DNA of 64,000 bases. Source: Hordeum vulgare subsp. vulgare (taxonomy: Eukaryota; Streptophyta; Magnoliopsida; Poales; Poaceae). This document shows, piece by piece, positions 1 to 11,543 of this stretch. Within the stretch, counting starts at the first letter, position 1. The number at the start of each line of letters is the position of its first letter. A program made the translations under genes and the position numbers. The notes below the pieces were generated by a model that saw only the letters and a list, made by a program, of their open reading frames with translations, did no database searches and was not told where the DNA came from. The stretch spans positions 183,323,703 to 183,387,702 of the forward strand of contig NC_058519.1 in NCBI RefSeq assembly GCF_904849725.1, written 5' to 3'.

Positions 1-414
1 TTCGTGAAGATCTACCCTGAGTAAGGCTAGTCCTCCGTTGACGGAAGCTGTGGTGGAATAGACAAGGCCACTTCTTTGTGGACCCTCCGTGAGTGTAGAC
101 CTCCGTGGACTCTCTCTACCATTACCCTGTGTGGGTTGAAGTCTCCACTAACATGGATGTACGATAGCGCCACCTATCGGAACCATGCCAAAAATCACCG
201 TGACAACGTCATGCGTTTGATCTTCCTAACCTCTACTCCTTTACATGTGCAAAGTCTTTACTTTTCCGAAGCCATATATGTTGACTAGTATGTGTAGGGT
301 GCACTAGACTTGTTAGAACTGCTGAATTTTTGCCCTCCAAGAATTTGGGTTAGGATAGAAATTTTATCTTGACAATTAGTCTATTCACCCCCCCCCCCTC
401 TAGACACATCTTCT
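1..414 (+). repeat. C1 5' LTR, 3' part only
   Basis: Co-linear with the end of the 3' LTR at 60652-61064, including the poly-C run and the shared last bases agacacatcttcta. The two copies diverge just after 414 and 61064, which sets the LTR end to within a few bases. The LTR does not end in a clean CA at this point, so the exact boundary is uncertain. Confidence 0.8.
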
Positions 415-446
415 AGATTTTTCCAGGATTCTCGATAGAAATTCTT
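1..446 (+). mobile_element. C1 Sirevirus-like copia element, left arm
   Basis: The 3' part of a copia LTR (1 to about 414) is closely similar to 60652-61064. It is followed by about 30 bases that run directly into integrase coding sequence. The next part of C1 is at 54955, after the G1 insertion. Bases 442-446 (ttctt) are the left copy of the G1 target duplication. No primer-binding site, gag or protease lies between the LTR and the integrase, so C1 was internally deleted before or when G1 landed. The start of the LTR is outside the window. Confidence 0.85.
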
Positions 447-3400
447 TGTCACATCCCTAGCTACCCTTTGATGATTATCAAGATTGTGCTCATGTTTAAT
501 ATTGCATTTAAAAGTGAAAATAGAAATCAAAGTGAAAAACCCTAGCAATTCCATATTCAACCCAAATCAAAAGTGTGATAAATCAATGAACTCAAAATGG
601 CCTACATAAAAGTCCATCATTTTTGATAAATATTGGAAACAACAATTCAGGGGTGGATTTCTTTTTAAAAATACATTTGGCATTTTATTTAAACCACAAA
701 AGCCACTGATAATATTCAATTAAGTGGTTTTAAATTATTCTGGTTATCATAAAATGTTGAATCTTTTATGTGGGTTTGGAAATATTCCAAATAACACCCC
801 AGCATTATTTTCACTATTTTAGAAATAGTTTGGAGCCATAAATAAAATCAACTAAGTGTCAGATATGAATTAACAGAAACAGAAAAGAAAGAAATGGGAA
901 AAGTCTATCTAGCGCTTACCTTGGCCCAGCCCATATCTCTCGATGTCGTCTTCCTCTTGCCAACGAGTAGCAGGAGGTGGCCGTCGCTCTGTCCGGTGCG
1001 GCCACGCACCTGAGTGACTGTCTGGCCTCCCCATCGCGCTGGCCGTGAAGGGATAACCTCCCACGACCCATTCTAGCTCTCTCCCTCTCCTCATTCGCTC
1101 CCTTGTGCCAATCTCTCTCGGCACCATTAGAGTCGAGCTTCAGCTCGAGCTCGCCGTCGTCTCTGGCCACCTCAAGCCTCCCCGAGCACGTCGTTCGCTC
1201 CGCCTTGTCGAGCACGTCGTCCCCACCAAAGGAAGCAAGCTCTTGAGCCCTGCATCGCCCCAAAGTCGTCCTCTTCCTCCTCGGATCACCGAAGCTCGCC
1301 GTCGTCGTTCTCCCTCTCCAGGCTATCCTCCATCCCGCTCTCGACGTCTCTGCAACCCCTATGAGATCAGGATGGTTTCCCCCCTCTTTTCCCCATCGAT
1401 CTCGTGCCCTAGCGCCTGATTGCATCGGAGCCCGATGAGATCCGCCGCGGGAGCTCATCGCCGGTGATGTTCCGATGATGGGTTGGTCCATCTGAGACCC
1501 CCATCAGCTTCAGTGCGTCATGTAGATGCTTTAGGAGCCAAACCCCTCAGACTTGCAATAATGAGCTCGCGGACGAGTGACCTTTCTTTGAGTGCCATCC
1601 GCCGCTCATTTGGTCGCCGGAGGAGCATTTCCGATGCCCTCCACCGTCCTAGAGCCACCGGCGGCTCAACGCCAGTGGGTTTGACCCCTAGTGCCGGTGG
1701 GTTGACTCCCCTCAGCCTATGAGAGGTGGGGCCAGCCCTTGGTTAAATAAAACTAACTTAAAAAGAATTGAAGAAAATGTTAATTACTAAACAGTCACTA
1801 AGATGTGGGCCAGCCTCTATTAACTAACTAATTAACTTAAAATTTAATTAAAATCTGGCCAGAGTCACTCGACAGATGGTCCCACTGGTCAGGTTTGACT
1901 TTCAACAGCCAAATTGACCTGCTGATGTCATGCTGATGCAATAATACTATTTCTGTTTTATAATAATTCCAGAATAAGTGCAAAACTTTGGAAATTAATA
2001 GAAAATTAAATATAGCTCCAAATTTGACAAACAATATATGCAAATTGATCAGAAAAATTCAATGAACACAATGGTGCTATTTTCATGCATGACAAACAAA
2101 GTTATGAAATAGCATCAGGTCAAATCAATTAAAGGAATTTAATAAATGTCTCATTTTAAATAGTATTTGAATTTGAATTCAAATCAGCATCAACCCAAAG
2201 GTTTGATAGCCACACTAGCTCATGCTACATTTCATTTCATGCCATGATCATGCATCATATTGTTGCATATGAATGTTATTGATTGTTGTTATTGTTTCGG
2301 TAGGCTCTGCCCTTCCGGATACATCCAAATATCCAATTGACGGATTTAATACTTCTGCTGAACAACAAGGCAAGCACCCTTTTGATCATCCCGATATAAT
2401 CCCATGTTCTTGCTCCTGCTCCCACTTATTGCATTAGGACAAAATATTTCAAATGCTTTACTTCGGTAGCTGAACCTATTACTTTGCATGACATGTCATT
2501 GTGATAGTAAATAGCCAAACCTTGCAACCTAGCATACCTGGAAGTTACTTGAGCCATGATGTGTCTTATCCTGCTATGCTTGTTATGCCTAGAGTTGTGT
2601 CAGGTCTATTTCATCTGGGTGATGAACAGTAATGGATGAATGTGTGTTAGTGACAAAGAATAAGTGTGGAACCTGATTTGGTAAAGGTACCGATGAAAGG
2701 CTATGTAAGAGTACATGGAGGGTTGTTTCATTGGAACCGTCCTTAGGAGTTGAGTTCCGTGTATGTAACCCAAGACTAGTTACTACCACATGCTGGGCCC
2801 TGGAATATGACCCTGCTCGACTTATTAATCGTCTAGTACTCGGTCTAGGAGTAGCAAGTAGTTTCTGGTGTCTATAGTCATGCTGGAGGCCGTGCATAGT
2901 GCTGACCTTAGAGGTGGGCTATGATGCGGTAGGCAGTGGCATGGTGCACCAAGTGGCACCCGGATGGTGGGCTTGGGAACGCTGCACACACCGTTTGGGG
3001 CCGTGGCGCAAACCTCGATCGGACTTCCGTGCGGGTTCACTCTCAAATAGGCGATAAACCTGGACTAGGTATTAGCATGGTTAACGGTCGTGGCCGACTC
3101 CCTCGCTGGGCTTCTGCTTGAAGGTTGCCGAGGTGCATGATGTGCACATGGCGATAAGTGGCGAGAGCGTGTGTGAAGAAGTACACCCCTGCAGGGTTAT
3201 GATCTATTCGAATAGTCGCGTCCGCGGATATGGACTACTTCGGGACATATGTTGTTCATAGATAACTTTAATGGCTACTCAAAAAAATATCAAGATAAGT
3301 GTGAGTATCATGAATGGCATTTCCGTAGGGAGACGGAAAGGAATCCATGATAGTGTATTGTTTTGGTGGTAGTGGACTCTTGTACGACTTATCAAAGTTG

Positions 3401-4395
3401 TTAAAACTATTTAAAATTGTAGTTTAGTCTAGCCAAGAGTCAAAGCTGGCTTGCTGCATGAAACACCACAACCCCCTTTATTGATACATGTGCATGAGTA
3501 GATATATCTGTTCTATAGTCTTGCTAAGTACTATTGTACTCATGTTTGCTTAATAAATGTTGCAGAGGATACCCATGAGCCAACAGGTGGGTTCTATCTA
3601 GACATCGATGATGATGAGTAGCTGGTGTCCCAGCTATGACCTGGCCCCTTTGAGAAGGGATCTGTAGATAGTCAGGCTTCATGCCTTTTCCTTTCAACTG
3701 TGTGTACTCAGACAACTTTAATGCTTCTGCTTGGTTCGTATGACTCTGCTTGTATGACTTGAGTGTCGGGTCGTGTGACCCCTACCTGTATGAACATATT
3801 ATGCAAGACTCTTCCGAGTCTTCTAAATAAATATTGTGATGGTGTATGGCTATGTTGTGATGCCATTGTTGTATCTATGCATATCGAGTATGTCATGCGT
3901 ACGTGTGATGCACTATGATATGCATGGGATTCGACACCTAGTCATATGCCCTTACTAGCTCCCTATACAGAGAAATACCCCTCTGTGTTTCCACCGAGCC
4001 TTGGTTGCTCTCTACTGCTCCGAACACATTGGTTGACCGACATGTATCCTTCTTAGTTGATGTGTCTGTCCCTACGGGGAAATGTCACGCGGTGTAATGG
4101 AGTCCTTGTAGCTTGCTACGACTCGTCTACACTCGCTGATGACCAACACGTGCTTTTCTGGGTTATGTATGCCTGTCTCTGTATAGTTGAGCCACTTGAG
4201 TTTATGACTAGTCATGTCGACCCGGGTTCTTCGACATTGGAATGCTAGCGACACAATTGCATACGTGAGTCAAAAGGCGCAAACGGTCCCGGCTAAGGTA
4301 AGGTGGCAGTCGTGGGGTTAACCGTGCGTGAGACCGCAAAGGGATGCGATGTGTTATATGTTGGATTCTTATGGCTTAGGATCGGGGTCCCGACA
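447..4395 (+). repeat. G1 5' LTR (3949 bp)
   Basis: An uninterrupted LTR from TGTCACATCCC to GGTCCCGACA. It matches 17240-18338, 44196-45620 and 53940-54949 in order, which shows that the scattered right-hand pieces are one 3' LTR. Composition is strongly two-phased: AT-rich at both ends, with a GC-rich block at about 910-1500 that holds an antisense open frame. It was itself left intact; the pentamer gtgga at 3372-3376 is the place where E4 landed in the other LTR. Bases 1547-1952 have no counterpart in the 3' LTR. I see no gene in the AT-rich part (1740-4395) and no convincing TATA box. Confidence 0.9.
920..1491 (-). other. Antisense GC-rich open frame with splice donor in G1 LTR
   Basis: On the minus strand an open frame starts MDQPIIGTSP at 1491 and stays open to about 916. 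At 920/919 the minus strand reads CCAAG|GTAAGC, a consensus plant splice donor. The 3' LTR keeps both the frame (from about 18290) and the donor (17712/17711). The product is Arg/Gly-rich with no domain I recognise. The GC-rich block looks like a captured host-gene 5' exon or an antisense first exon of the element. GC-rich DNA produces long frames by chance, so coding is unproven. Confidence 0.35.
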
Positions 4396-4399
4396 GCGT

Positions 4400-4411
4400 T
4401 GGTATCAGAGC
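4400..4411 (+). other. G1 primer-binding site (tRNA-Met)
   Basis: TGGTATCAGAGC lies 4 bases after the LTR end, the standard complement of plant initiator tRNA-Met 3' ends. Confidence 0.9.
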
Positions 4412-4840
4412 CTGACTGACTTTAGGATTACCAAGCCAAACTGGTCGAAGTTGAGTCTAGAATTGCTTTAGTTATATATAAGGGAATTGTTAGTGGAAGG
4501 GAACGTAAGTTTCTAGCTTCTCTTCTCAAGTCATTCTATTATGGGCATCCTCTTTTTTTCTACGGGGATTAAGAACTAGGTTACTTATATATCTCTCAGG
4601 ATCGCGTGTTACTATTCGGTAGATTGTAGGAAAACGATTCGAGAGTTAATCTTATTTTCTTCTGTTCCAAGGAAAAGAAAATAAGTTTTGATGACCATGG
4701 AATTGAATTTGATAGTTGAGTGGTTATGCTATCCTATCTTTTGTGGGTTGTCTCAAAATTGATTTTGAGCATTTACAGTCGTTATGCTGTCCAATTTTAT
4801 CTCCAGAGCTCTAATGCCTTTTCATTACTCTCTATTTGAG
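4412..4840 (+). other. G1 leader, no gene seen
   Basis: AT-rich leader between the primer-binding site and the extra ORF. I see nothing beyond short pyrimidine runs. Confidence 0.6.
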
Positions 4841-5524
4841 ATGTCTGGCCGTCCTTCTCGTCAGGTGGTCCGTCTGACTAGGTGCATTGATGTGCCGGGT
4901 CACACGGCCATGCTGGTCAGGATGATGTCAGTAGCCGGTTACCGTTGGTACCTAGAGTATACAGTGGAGGAGTAGTACCGGGATTTCAACCAGAGTCAGT
5001 ACCTATGCTTTGTTACGGTATTCCCAGATTACACTCGAGCCGAGGAGCCGATCCATTGGTCTTATGGATTGGGGGTTACTCTTGACATGGCGGTACAAGA
5101 TGCTGCCTATTCAATGTTGACCATCATGAGAGCCTGACATGCACTGCTGCAGAATTCAGAGTTCTGCTATGTTCCTGCTTCTCAGCTAGGAGAAGAAGGA
5201 TACCTCAGTGGGGTCTACTTTGATTCCTCTTTGGAGGATCCGCTGCTGCAGTCTACCACTGAGATGTTAGAGAATAGAGACAGAGATGCTCGTGCCCTTC
5301 GTATGGAGCTCTATACTACTCGTGCCCGTTTGTGGACAGCCCTGACACAGCTGGCACCTTTAGTTCAGACAGGGTATGGGGATATGGAGATGTTGAACCC
5401 CATTAGGACTCATCTTCCAGCTCATGTTGACTGGCCTGCTATAGGAGGTGTCACCCCTCTTAGGGGACCTCTACTACCACCAGTCAGGGGACCAAGGTCA
5501 CACCCGTGTCCTTACGATTCCTAG
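4841..5524 (+). pseudogene. Extra ORF upstream of gag with dsRBD-like layout (broken)
   Basis: One frame of 228 codons starts MSGRPSRQVV at 4841 and is interrupted only by TAG at 4973-4975 and TGA at 5135-5137. An in-frame ATG at 4784 is an alternative start. Residues about 20-100 follow the order helix (GHTAMLVRMMSVAGY), strand, strand (YLCFVTVF), strand (HWSYGLGVT), helix (LDMAVQDAAYSMLTIM). This resembles the alpha-beta-beta-beta-alpha plan and the AA..AL..L end of double-stranded-RNA-binding domains. The lysines that usually contact RNA before the last helix are missing. A second part, from about residue 145, is coiled-coil-like (ENRDRDARALRMELYTTRA), followed by a Pro-rich tail. The ORF sits between the primer site and gag, where standard gypsy elements have no gene. 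The dsRBD reading is my inference from sequence pattern. Confidence 0.6.
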
Positions 5525-5943
5525 GGGTCTCAGGCTCTAGTATTTCCTGATCCGCAGGTTGAGCTCCCAGGCCATGGAGACAACCTTTATGAGATGTTTT
5601 ATGCGGATGCTTGAACCTGTGAGTGGAAGAGTAGTATGGTAGTAGTTGTACTTCCACAGTCATGTGTGTCTTGTGGAGTATGACTATGTTGTGAGATGAG
5701 TTCCGGAGGCATAGATAAATAATGTATAGGAAGCTTGGAAAGCCTCTGATGAGTAGTATCATCTTTTCAGTAGCTTTCTCTTCAGTTTGAGGTTGTACTG
5801 AACTATGTAATGGTGTGGATGAACCATGGTGTGTATATAGCAGTTTGCTTGTTACCATGTTGTTCGGATGTTCATTTCCGCATTCCATGTGTTCAGTGCA
5901 TTCTTAATCCATAGCTAGTATTGATGTTGATCTAGTCTAAGCT
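5525..5943 (+). other. G1 spacer between extra ORF and gag, no gene seen
   Basis: About 420 bases with no supported frame. It separates the extra ORF from gag, which lies in another frame. I see no clear splice sites. Confidence 0.5.
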
Positions 5944-7011
5944 ATGAGTTTGTTTACCAGGATGGTGTTTACCAGGCAGAACCGTGCCCCTAGCCATGAG
6001 CAGGGAGAAGGTAGTCAGGTAGCACAGGAGGAACTGCCTCACCCGCCTTCTCTGGCGGAGGTTATGCTCGAGGCGGAAAGAAACAAGCGAGAGACCAACC
6101 GTCTGCTAGAACGTATTGAGCAAAATACGGCTCGCCAGCCACGAAATGACGCAGTGTCCCTCAATGACTTTGTGAAGCTGAATCCCCCGAAGCTCCATCA
6201 CTCTGTCGATCCTCTCGACGCTGATGACTAGTTGTGCATTATATCGCGCAATATACACTCTGCCAATGTTTCCGAGGCTGACAAGGTGACCTTCGCTGCG
6301 TATTTTCTGGAAGGCCCCGCCAATCTGTGGTGGGAGAATTTTGAAGCTATGCGTCCTGCCGGACCAGCAGCCACATGGGCAGATTTCAGTGCAGCCTTCC
6401 GTCTGCACCACATTCCACAGGGTCTGATGGACCGTAAGAGAGAGGAATTTTGTGCCTTCACCCAGGGAAAGTTGACCGTGGATGCTTATAGACGCGAGTT
6501 CGGTAATCTCGCTCGCTACACAACTGAAGAGGTGTCAACTGACGCCAAGAAGCAAGCAAGATTCCGCAACGGTCTGAGCCCCGAACTTCGTCGTGACCTG
6601 CGCCTTCATGAATGCATAAGTTTTCAAGCTCTTGTCAACAAGGCGATCAGTGCCGAGACTGGTCATACCGACTATGAAGCCACGAAGAAGCACTCTCACG
6701 ATTCTAGCTCCTCATCCGGTTCGGCATTTTCAAAGCGTCGGCTGTGGGTCCTGAATAGCTCTCTGCCGCGAAGATATACCCCGAGGCCATCCTACGTGGC
6801 GCCTCAGGCGAACAAGACCACCCCACCAGCAAAGACCTATGGTGGTCCAGCTAGCAATGCTGCACCACGTGCCAATCAGGTGACCTGTTACAAGTGTTGA
6901 GGACGAGGACACTATTCAAGAGAGTGTCCTCTGAATATAGCTGCCAAGCAACCTGGGAAGTGTGTTGGGCAAGGCAAGTCGGGCAAAGCATTTTATGTAA
7001 AGCCAACTCCT
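5944..7011 (+). pseudogene. G1 gag (broken)
   Basis: The frame starts MSLFTRMVFT at 5944. An N-terminal Glu/Arg-rich coiled-coil-like stretch (about residues 40-60) is followed by the retrotransposon Gag domain, with ANLWWENFEAMRPAG, AYRREFGNLAR and a Ser-rich linker. A CCHC zinc knuckle begins CYKC at about 6889 and finishes GHYSRECP after an in-frame TGA at 6898-6900. An earlier TAG at 6229-6231 replaces the residue after DADD. Both look like single-base changes, since the frame and homology continue. The protein would form the capsid-like particle; here it cannot be made full length. Protease follows in the same frame. Confidence 0.88.
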
Positions 7012-9790
7012 GTGCGTGGTCGCGTGAATTATGTCTCAGCAGAAGAAGCTGGAGAGGATCCTAACGTCATTTTGGGTATGCTCCTTGTCAATCGTCACCC
7101 AACGTCTGTTCTTTTTGACACTGGGTCATCTCATTCCTTCATTTCCGAAAGTTATGCGCAGTTGCATAACATGTCCTTTTGTGATATGCCAATCCCATTA
7201 GTTGTCCAAACCCTTGGTAGTAAATGGCAAACTTCTAGGATAAGTTATGACAATGAAATTCTAGTAGACAGGCTAGTTTTTCTAGCATCATTGATAGCCC
7301 TGAAATCCTCAGATATCAATATCATCTTGGGTATGGACTGGGTGACAGCTCATTATGCCAAGATTGATACCCATTCTAGAAATGTTTAGCTTACCCATCC
7401 CTCGGGTGAGATAGTTAATGTCTCAACTCGAGTTACCAAATGCCAACTCTATTCCCTCAATGCTACTCCTCTTCCAGAACTTGAAGACATTTCGGTAGTC
7501 AGTGACTTCCCGGATGTTTTTCCAGAAGAACTGCCAGGAATTCCACCTGGCAGGGATGTAGAGTTTGTGATAGATCTTGTTCCATGAATTGTCCCAATAG
7601 CCAGAAGACCATATAAGATGGCACCCTTAGATCTAGCCTTACTTAAGAAACAACTAGATGAGGCCTTGAATAAAGGTTTCATTCGTCCTAGCTCTTCTCC
7701 TTGGGCTTGTCCCGTTCTCTTCGATAAGAAGAAGGATTGAATGGATCGGATGGTTGTAGATTATCAACCAGTTAACCTGGTCACCATGAAGAACAAGTAT
7801 CCGCACCCAGGATCAAAGATCTGTATGATGAGCTCGTTGGATCCTCAGTCTTCTCCAAAATGGATTTGAGGTTGGGTTACCATCAAATCAAGATCAAGAA
7901 CGGGGACATTCCAAAAACGGCCTTTGTTACTCGTTATGGCCAATTCGAGTACACCGTCATGTCCTCCGGTTTAACCAATGCCCCAGCCACCTTCTCTCGC
8001 TTGATGAATTCAATCTTCATGGAGTATTTGCATAAATTCGTTGTGGTATACCTCGATGATATTCTCATCTACTCGAAGAACGAACAAGAACATGCCGAGC
8101 ATCTAAGGCTGGTATTGACGAAACTTCGAGAGCATCGCCTTTATGCCAAGTTTTCAAAATGGGAATTTTGGTTACCAGAAGTGACCTATCTAGGCCACGT
8201 AATCTCCGGTAAGGGTATTGTTGTCAATCCTGAGAGAGTTCAAGCTGTCCTTGATTGGACTCAACCTGAATTGGTTAAGCAAGTTAGGAGTTTTCTTGGA
8301 CTAGCGAGCTATTGTCGCCGCTTTGTCGAGAATTTCTCCAAGGTTGCAAAGCCTCTAACTGAACTACTCAAGAAATATAAAAGTTCGAGTGGACACCACA
8401 GTGTGAGCATAGTTTTCAGGAACTAAAAATACGCCTGACTTCCGCACCTGTGTTGCTACCACTAGATTTCTCTAAGGACTTTGTTATCTATTGTGACGCC
8501 TCGCGACAAGGATTAGGTTGCATTCTCATGCAGGATCGTCATGTGATTGCATACGCATCTCGACAGTTGCGTCCACATGAGGAGAATTATCCGACACATG
8601 ATCTTGAGCTTGCAGCTGTAGTCCATGCAATAAAAACCTGGCGACATTACCTTCTTGGTAAACGTTGCGAAATATTCACTAATCACCAAAGTTTGAAATA
8701 TATCTTCACCCAGCCGGATTTGAATCTCAGGCAAATACGGTGGGTTGAGTTTATCTTAGCTTACGACTTAGGGATAACTTACACCCTAAGGAAGGCCAAT
8801 GTCATGGCTGATGCACTAAGTTGTAAGTATTATTGTAACAATCTGATGCTACAACGAGGTCAACCACGTCTCTATGAGGAATTTCGGAAGTTAAACCTCC
8901 ACATTGTTCCTCAAGGATTCCTTTCTAACTTGGTGGCGAAACCTACTCTTAGGGATCAAATCATAGCTGGCCAAAAGCGTGATAAAGGTATATCACGGGT
9001 CAAGGAAAATACTATTAGCGGAAACGCTAAGGAATTCTCCATGAATGATCAATATGTTGTGTTTTTCCAGAACCGTCTAGTGGTTCCTAAGAATCCACAT
9101 CTGAGGAAGTTGATCCTTAAGGACGCTCATTATTCTCCTCTCACCATTCATCCTGGTAGTACTAAGATGTATCAGGACCTACGCCAGAGGTTTTGGTGGA
9201 CTAGGATGAAGAGAGAAATTGTTGAGTTCGTTGCTAACTACGATGTTTGTCGTCGAGTTAAGGCAGAACATCAAAGGCCTGCTGGCACCCTTCAACCTTT
9301 AGCTATTCCTGAATGGGAATGGGATAAAGTTAGTATGGATTTCATCACTGGTTTTCCTAGGACCAAGAGAGGAAATAATGTTTTCTTTGTGGTCATTGAC
9401 CGTCTTTCCAAAGTAGCTCATTTTCTTCCAGTTCGTGAGAGTATAACAGCTAGCCAGCTATCAGAGTTATATATCTCTTGAATAGTGTCTCTTCATGGTG
9501 TCCCTCTGGAGATTAACTCATATCATGAAAGTATTTTTACTTCTCGTTTCTGGGAAAGTTTTCAGAATGCCATGCGGACTCACCTATCTTTTAGCATTAC
9601 TTTCCATCCTCAATCAAGTGGTCAAGTAGAAAGAGTCAATCAAATCATAGAGGATATGCTTCGAGCTTGTGTTATATCGTTCGGTATGAATTGGGAGAAG
9701 TGTCTTCCATTCGCCGAATTTGCTTATAACAATAGTTATCAATCAAGCTTGGGCAAAGCCCCTTTTGAAGTTCTCTATGGACGAAGATGT
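7012..9790 (+). pseudogene. G1 protease, RT, RNase H and integrase core (broken)
   Basis: Protease: VLFDTGSSHSF at about 7111 and ILGMDW at about 7324. RT: YLDD near 8049, with GLTNAPATF before it. RNase [12 protein letters not shown] near 8487. Integrase: histidines of the zinc domain near 9150, the first catalytic Asp in SMDFITG, and Glu in GQVERVNQ. Lesions: stops at 7387-7389, 7585-7587, 7738-7740 and 9479-9481; one-base losses near 7805 and 8380 (an A run). In addition, a zinc-domain Cys is now Tyr (ANYDVCRR), and the second catalytic Asp is lost, because INSYHESIF stands where the family has an SDRG-type motif. The frame is cut at LYGRRC by E2 (duplication gatgt, 9786-9790) and resumes at 16612. 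Confidence 0.9.
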
Positions 9791-11306
9791 TGATACGTCT
9801 CCAACGTATCTATAATTTTTTATGGTTCCATGCTATTATCGTGTCAACTTTGGATGTTTTGTATGCATGAATATGCTATTTTATATATTTTTCGGTACTA
9901 ACCTATTAACTCAGTGCCAAGTGCCAGTTTATGTTTTTTCCGTGTTTTTGACCTTTTCCACAGAAGAATATTAAACGGAGTCCAAATGGAATAAAACCCG
10001 CGGGATGATTTTTTTCATAACAGAAGATACACAGGGGACTTGAGAACGAAGGCAGGAGACCTCGGGGGAGACCACAAGCCCCCAAACCGCGGCCTGGGGG
10101 GCAGTCTGGCAGGATTGTGGGCCCCACGTGGCTCCTTTGCCCTACCTCTTTCGCCTATAAATTCTCTAAAATCCCGAAACCAAAGATGGGAGCCACGAAA
10201 ATACTTTTCCGCCGCCGCAAGCTTCTGTCTCCGCAAGATCCCATCTGGGGACCGTTCTGGTGCCCTACCGGAGGGGGATTCGGACACGGAGGGCTTCTTC
10301 ATCAACACCATTGCCTCTCCGATGATGCATGCATAGTTTAGCACAGACCTTCGGGTCCATAGCTAGTAGCTAGATGGCTTCTTCTCTCTCTTGGATCTTC
10401 AATACAAAGTTCTCTGTGATCTTCATGGACATCTATCAGATGTAACTTTCTTTTGCGGTGTGTTTGTCGAGATCCGACGAATTGTGGATTTATGATCAGA
10501 TTATCTATGATTATTATTTGAGTCTCCTCGGATCTCTTATATGCATGATTTCGTATCCTTGTAATTCTCTTCGAGTTATGGGTTTCGTTTGGCCAACTTG
10601 ATCTATAATTATTGCAATGGGAGAAGTGCTTGGTTTTGGGTTCATACTGTGCGGTGTCCTCACCTAGTGACAGAAGGGGTAGCAAGGCACGCATCGTGTT
10701 GTTGCCATCAAGGGTAAAAAGATGGGGTTTTTATCATATTGCATGAATCTATCCCTTTACATCATGTCATCTTGCTTAAGGCGTTACTCTGTTTGTTATG
10801 AACTCAATACACTAGATGCATGCTGGATAACAGTCGATGTATGGAGTAATAGTAGTGATGCAGAAAGTATCGGTCTACTAGTCTCGGACGTTATGCCTAT
10901 ATGTATGATCATTGCCTTTGATATCATCATGACTTTGCGTGATTCTATCAATTGCTCGACAGTAATTCGTTCACCCACCGTAATACTTGCTATCATGAGA
11001 GAGGCCTCTAGTGAACACTATGGCCCCGGGGTCTACTTCACATCATATTTTCAGATCTACACAATTACTTTGTTGCACCTTTCACCTTCAGATCTCACCT
11101 CGCAAATAATCGTGAAGGGATTGACAACCCCTTTATAGCGTTGGATGCAAGTTTGTTTGTTTTTACACAGTACATTGGTGCCTTATCTTTATACTCCTAT
11201 TGGATTGATACCTTGGTTCTCAAACTGAGGGAAATACTTATCGCTATTGTGCTGCATCACCCTTTCCTCTTCAAGGGAAAAACCAACGCAAGCTCGAGAA
11301 GTAGCA
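9791..11306 (+). repeat. E2 5' LTR
   Basis: 1516 bp, TGATACGTCTCC to GAAGTAGCA. A TATA-like box (CCTATAAATT) lies at about 10154. The 3' LTR differs at scattered sites and small indels, so the insertion is not recent. Confidence 0.92.
10154..10163 (+). promoter_or_regulatory. E2 5' LTR TATA box
   Basis: CCTATAAATT downstream of a GC-rich stretch. The 3' LTR has the same box at about 15453. Confidence 0.6.
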
Positions 11307-11317
11307 AGAAGGATTTC

Positions 11318-11335
11318 TGGCGCCGTTGCCGGGGA
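11318..11335 (+). other. E2 primer-binding site (tRNA-Asp)
   Basis: TGGCGCCGTTGCCGGGGA, 11 bases after the LTR, complements the 3' end of plant tRNA-Asp(GUC). This primer is typical of Athila-lineage gypsy elements. Confidence 0.85.
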
Positions 11336-11543
11336 GTATTCAAGTGAAGCATATCTACCAAGTACCTATCGCAAACTCATCTCTTGCATTTACATTATTT
11401 GCCTTTTGCCTCTCGTTTTCCTCTCCCCACTTCTAAAAAACAAAATTTACAAAAATATTTGTCTTTTTCATTTACCTTTCGTTTGCTTGTGTGGTATGTG
11501 CCTTCAATATGCTTGCATCTTCGTTTGCTGAAAATCTATTGAT

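Noticed and set aside
5484..5888. 134-codon minus-strand frame
   Set aside because: Spans the end of the extra ORF and the spacer. No domain, no conservation seen, no second copy.
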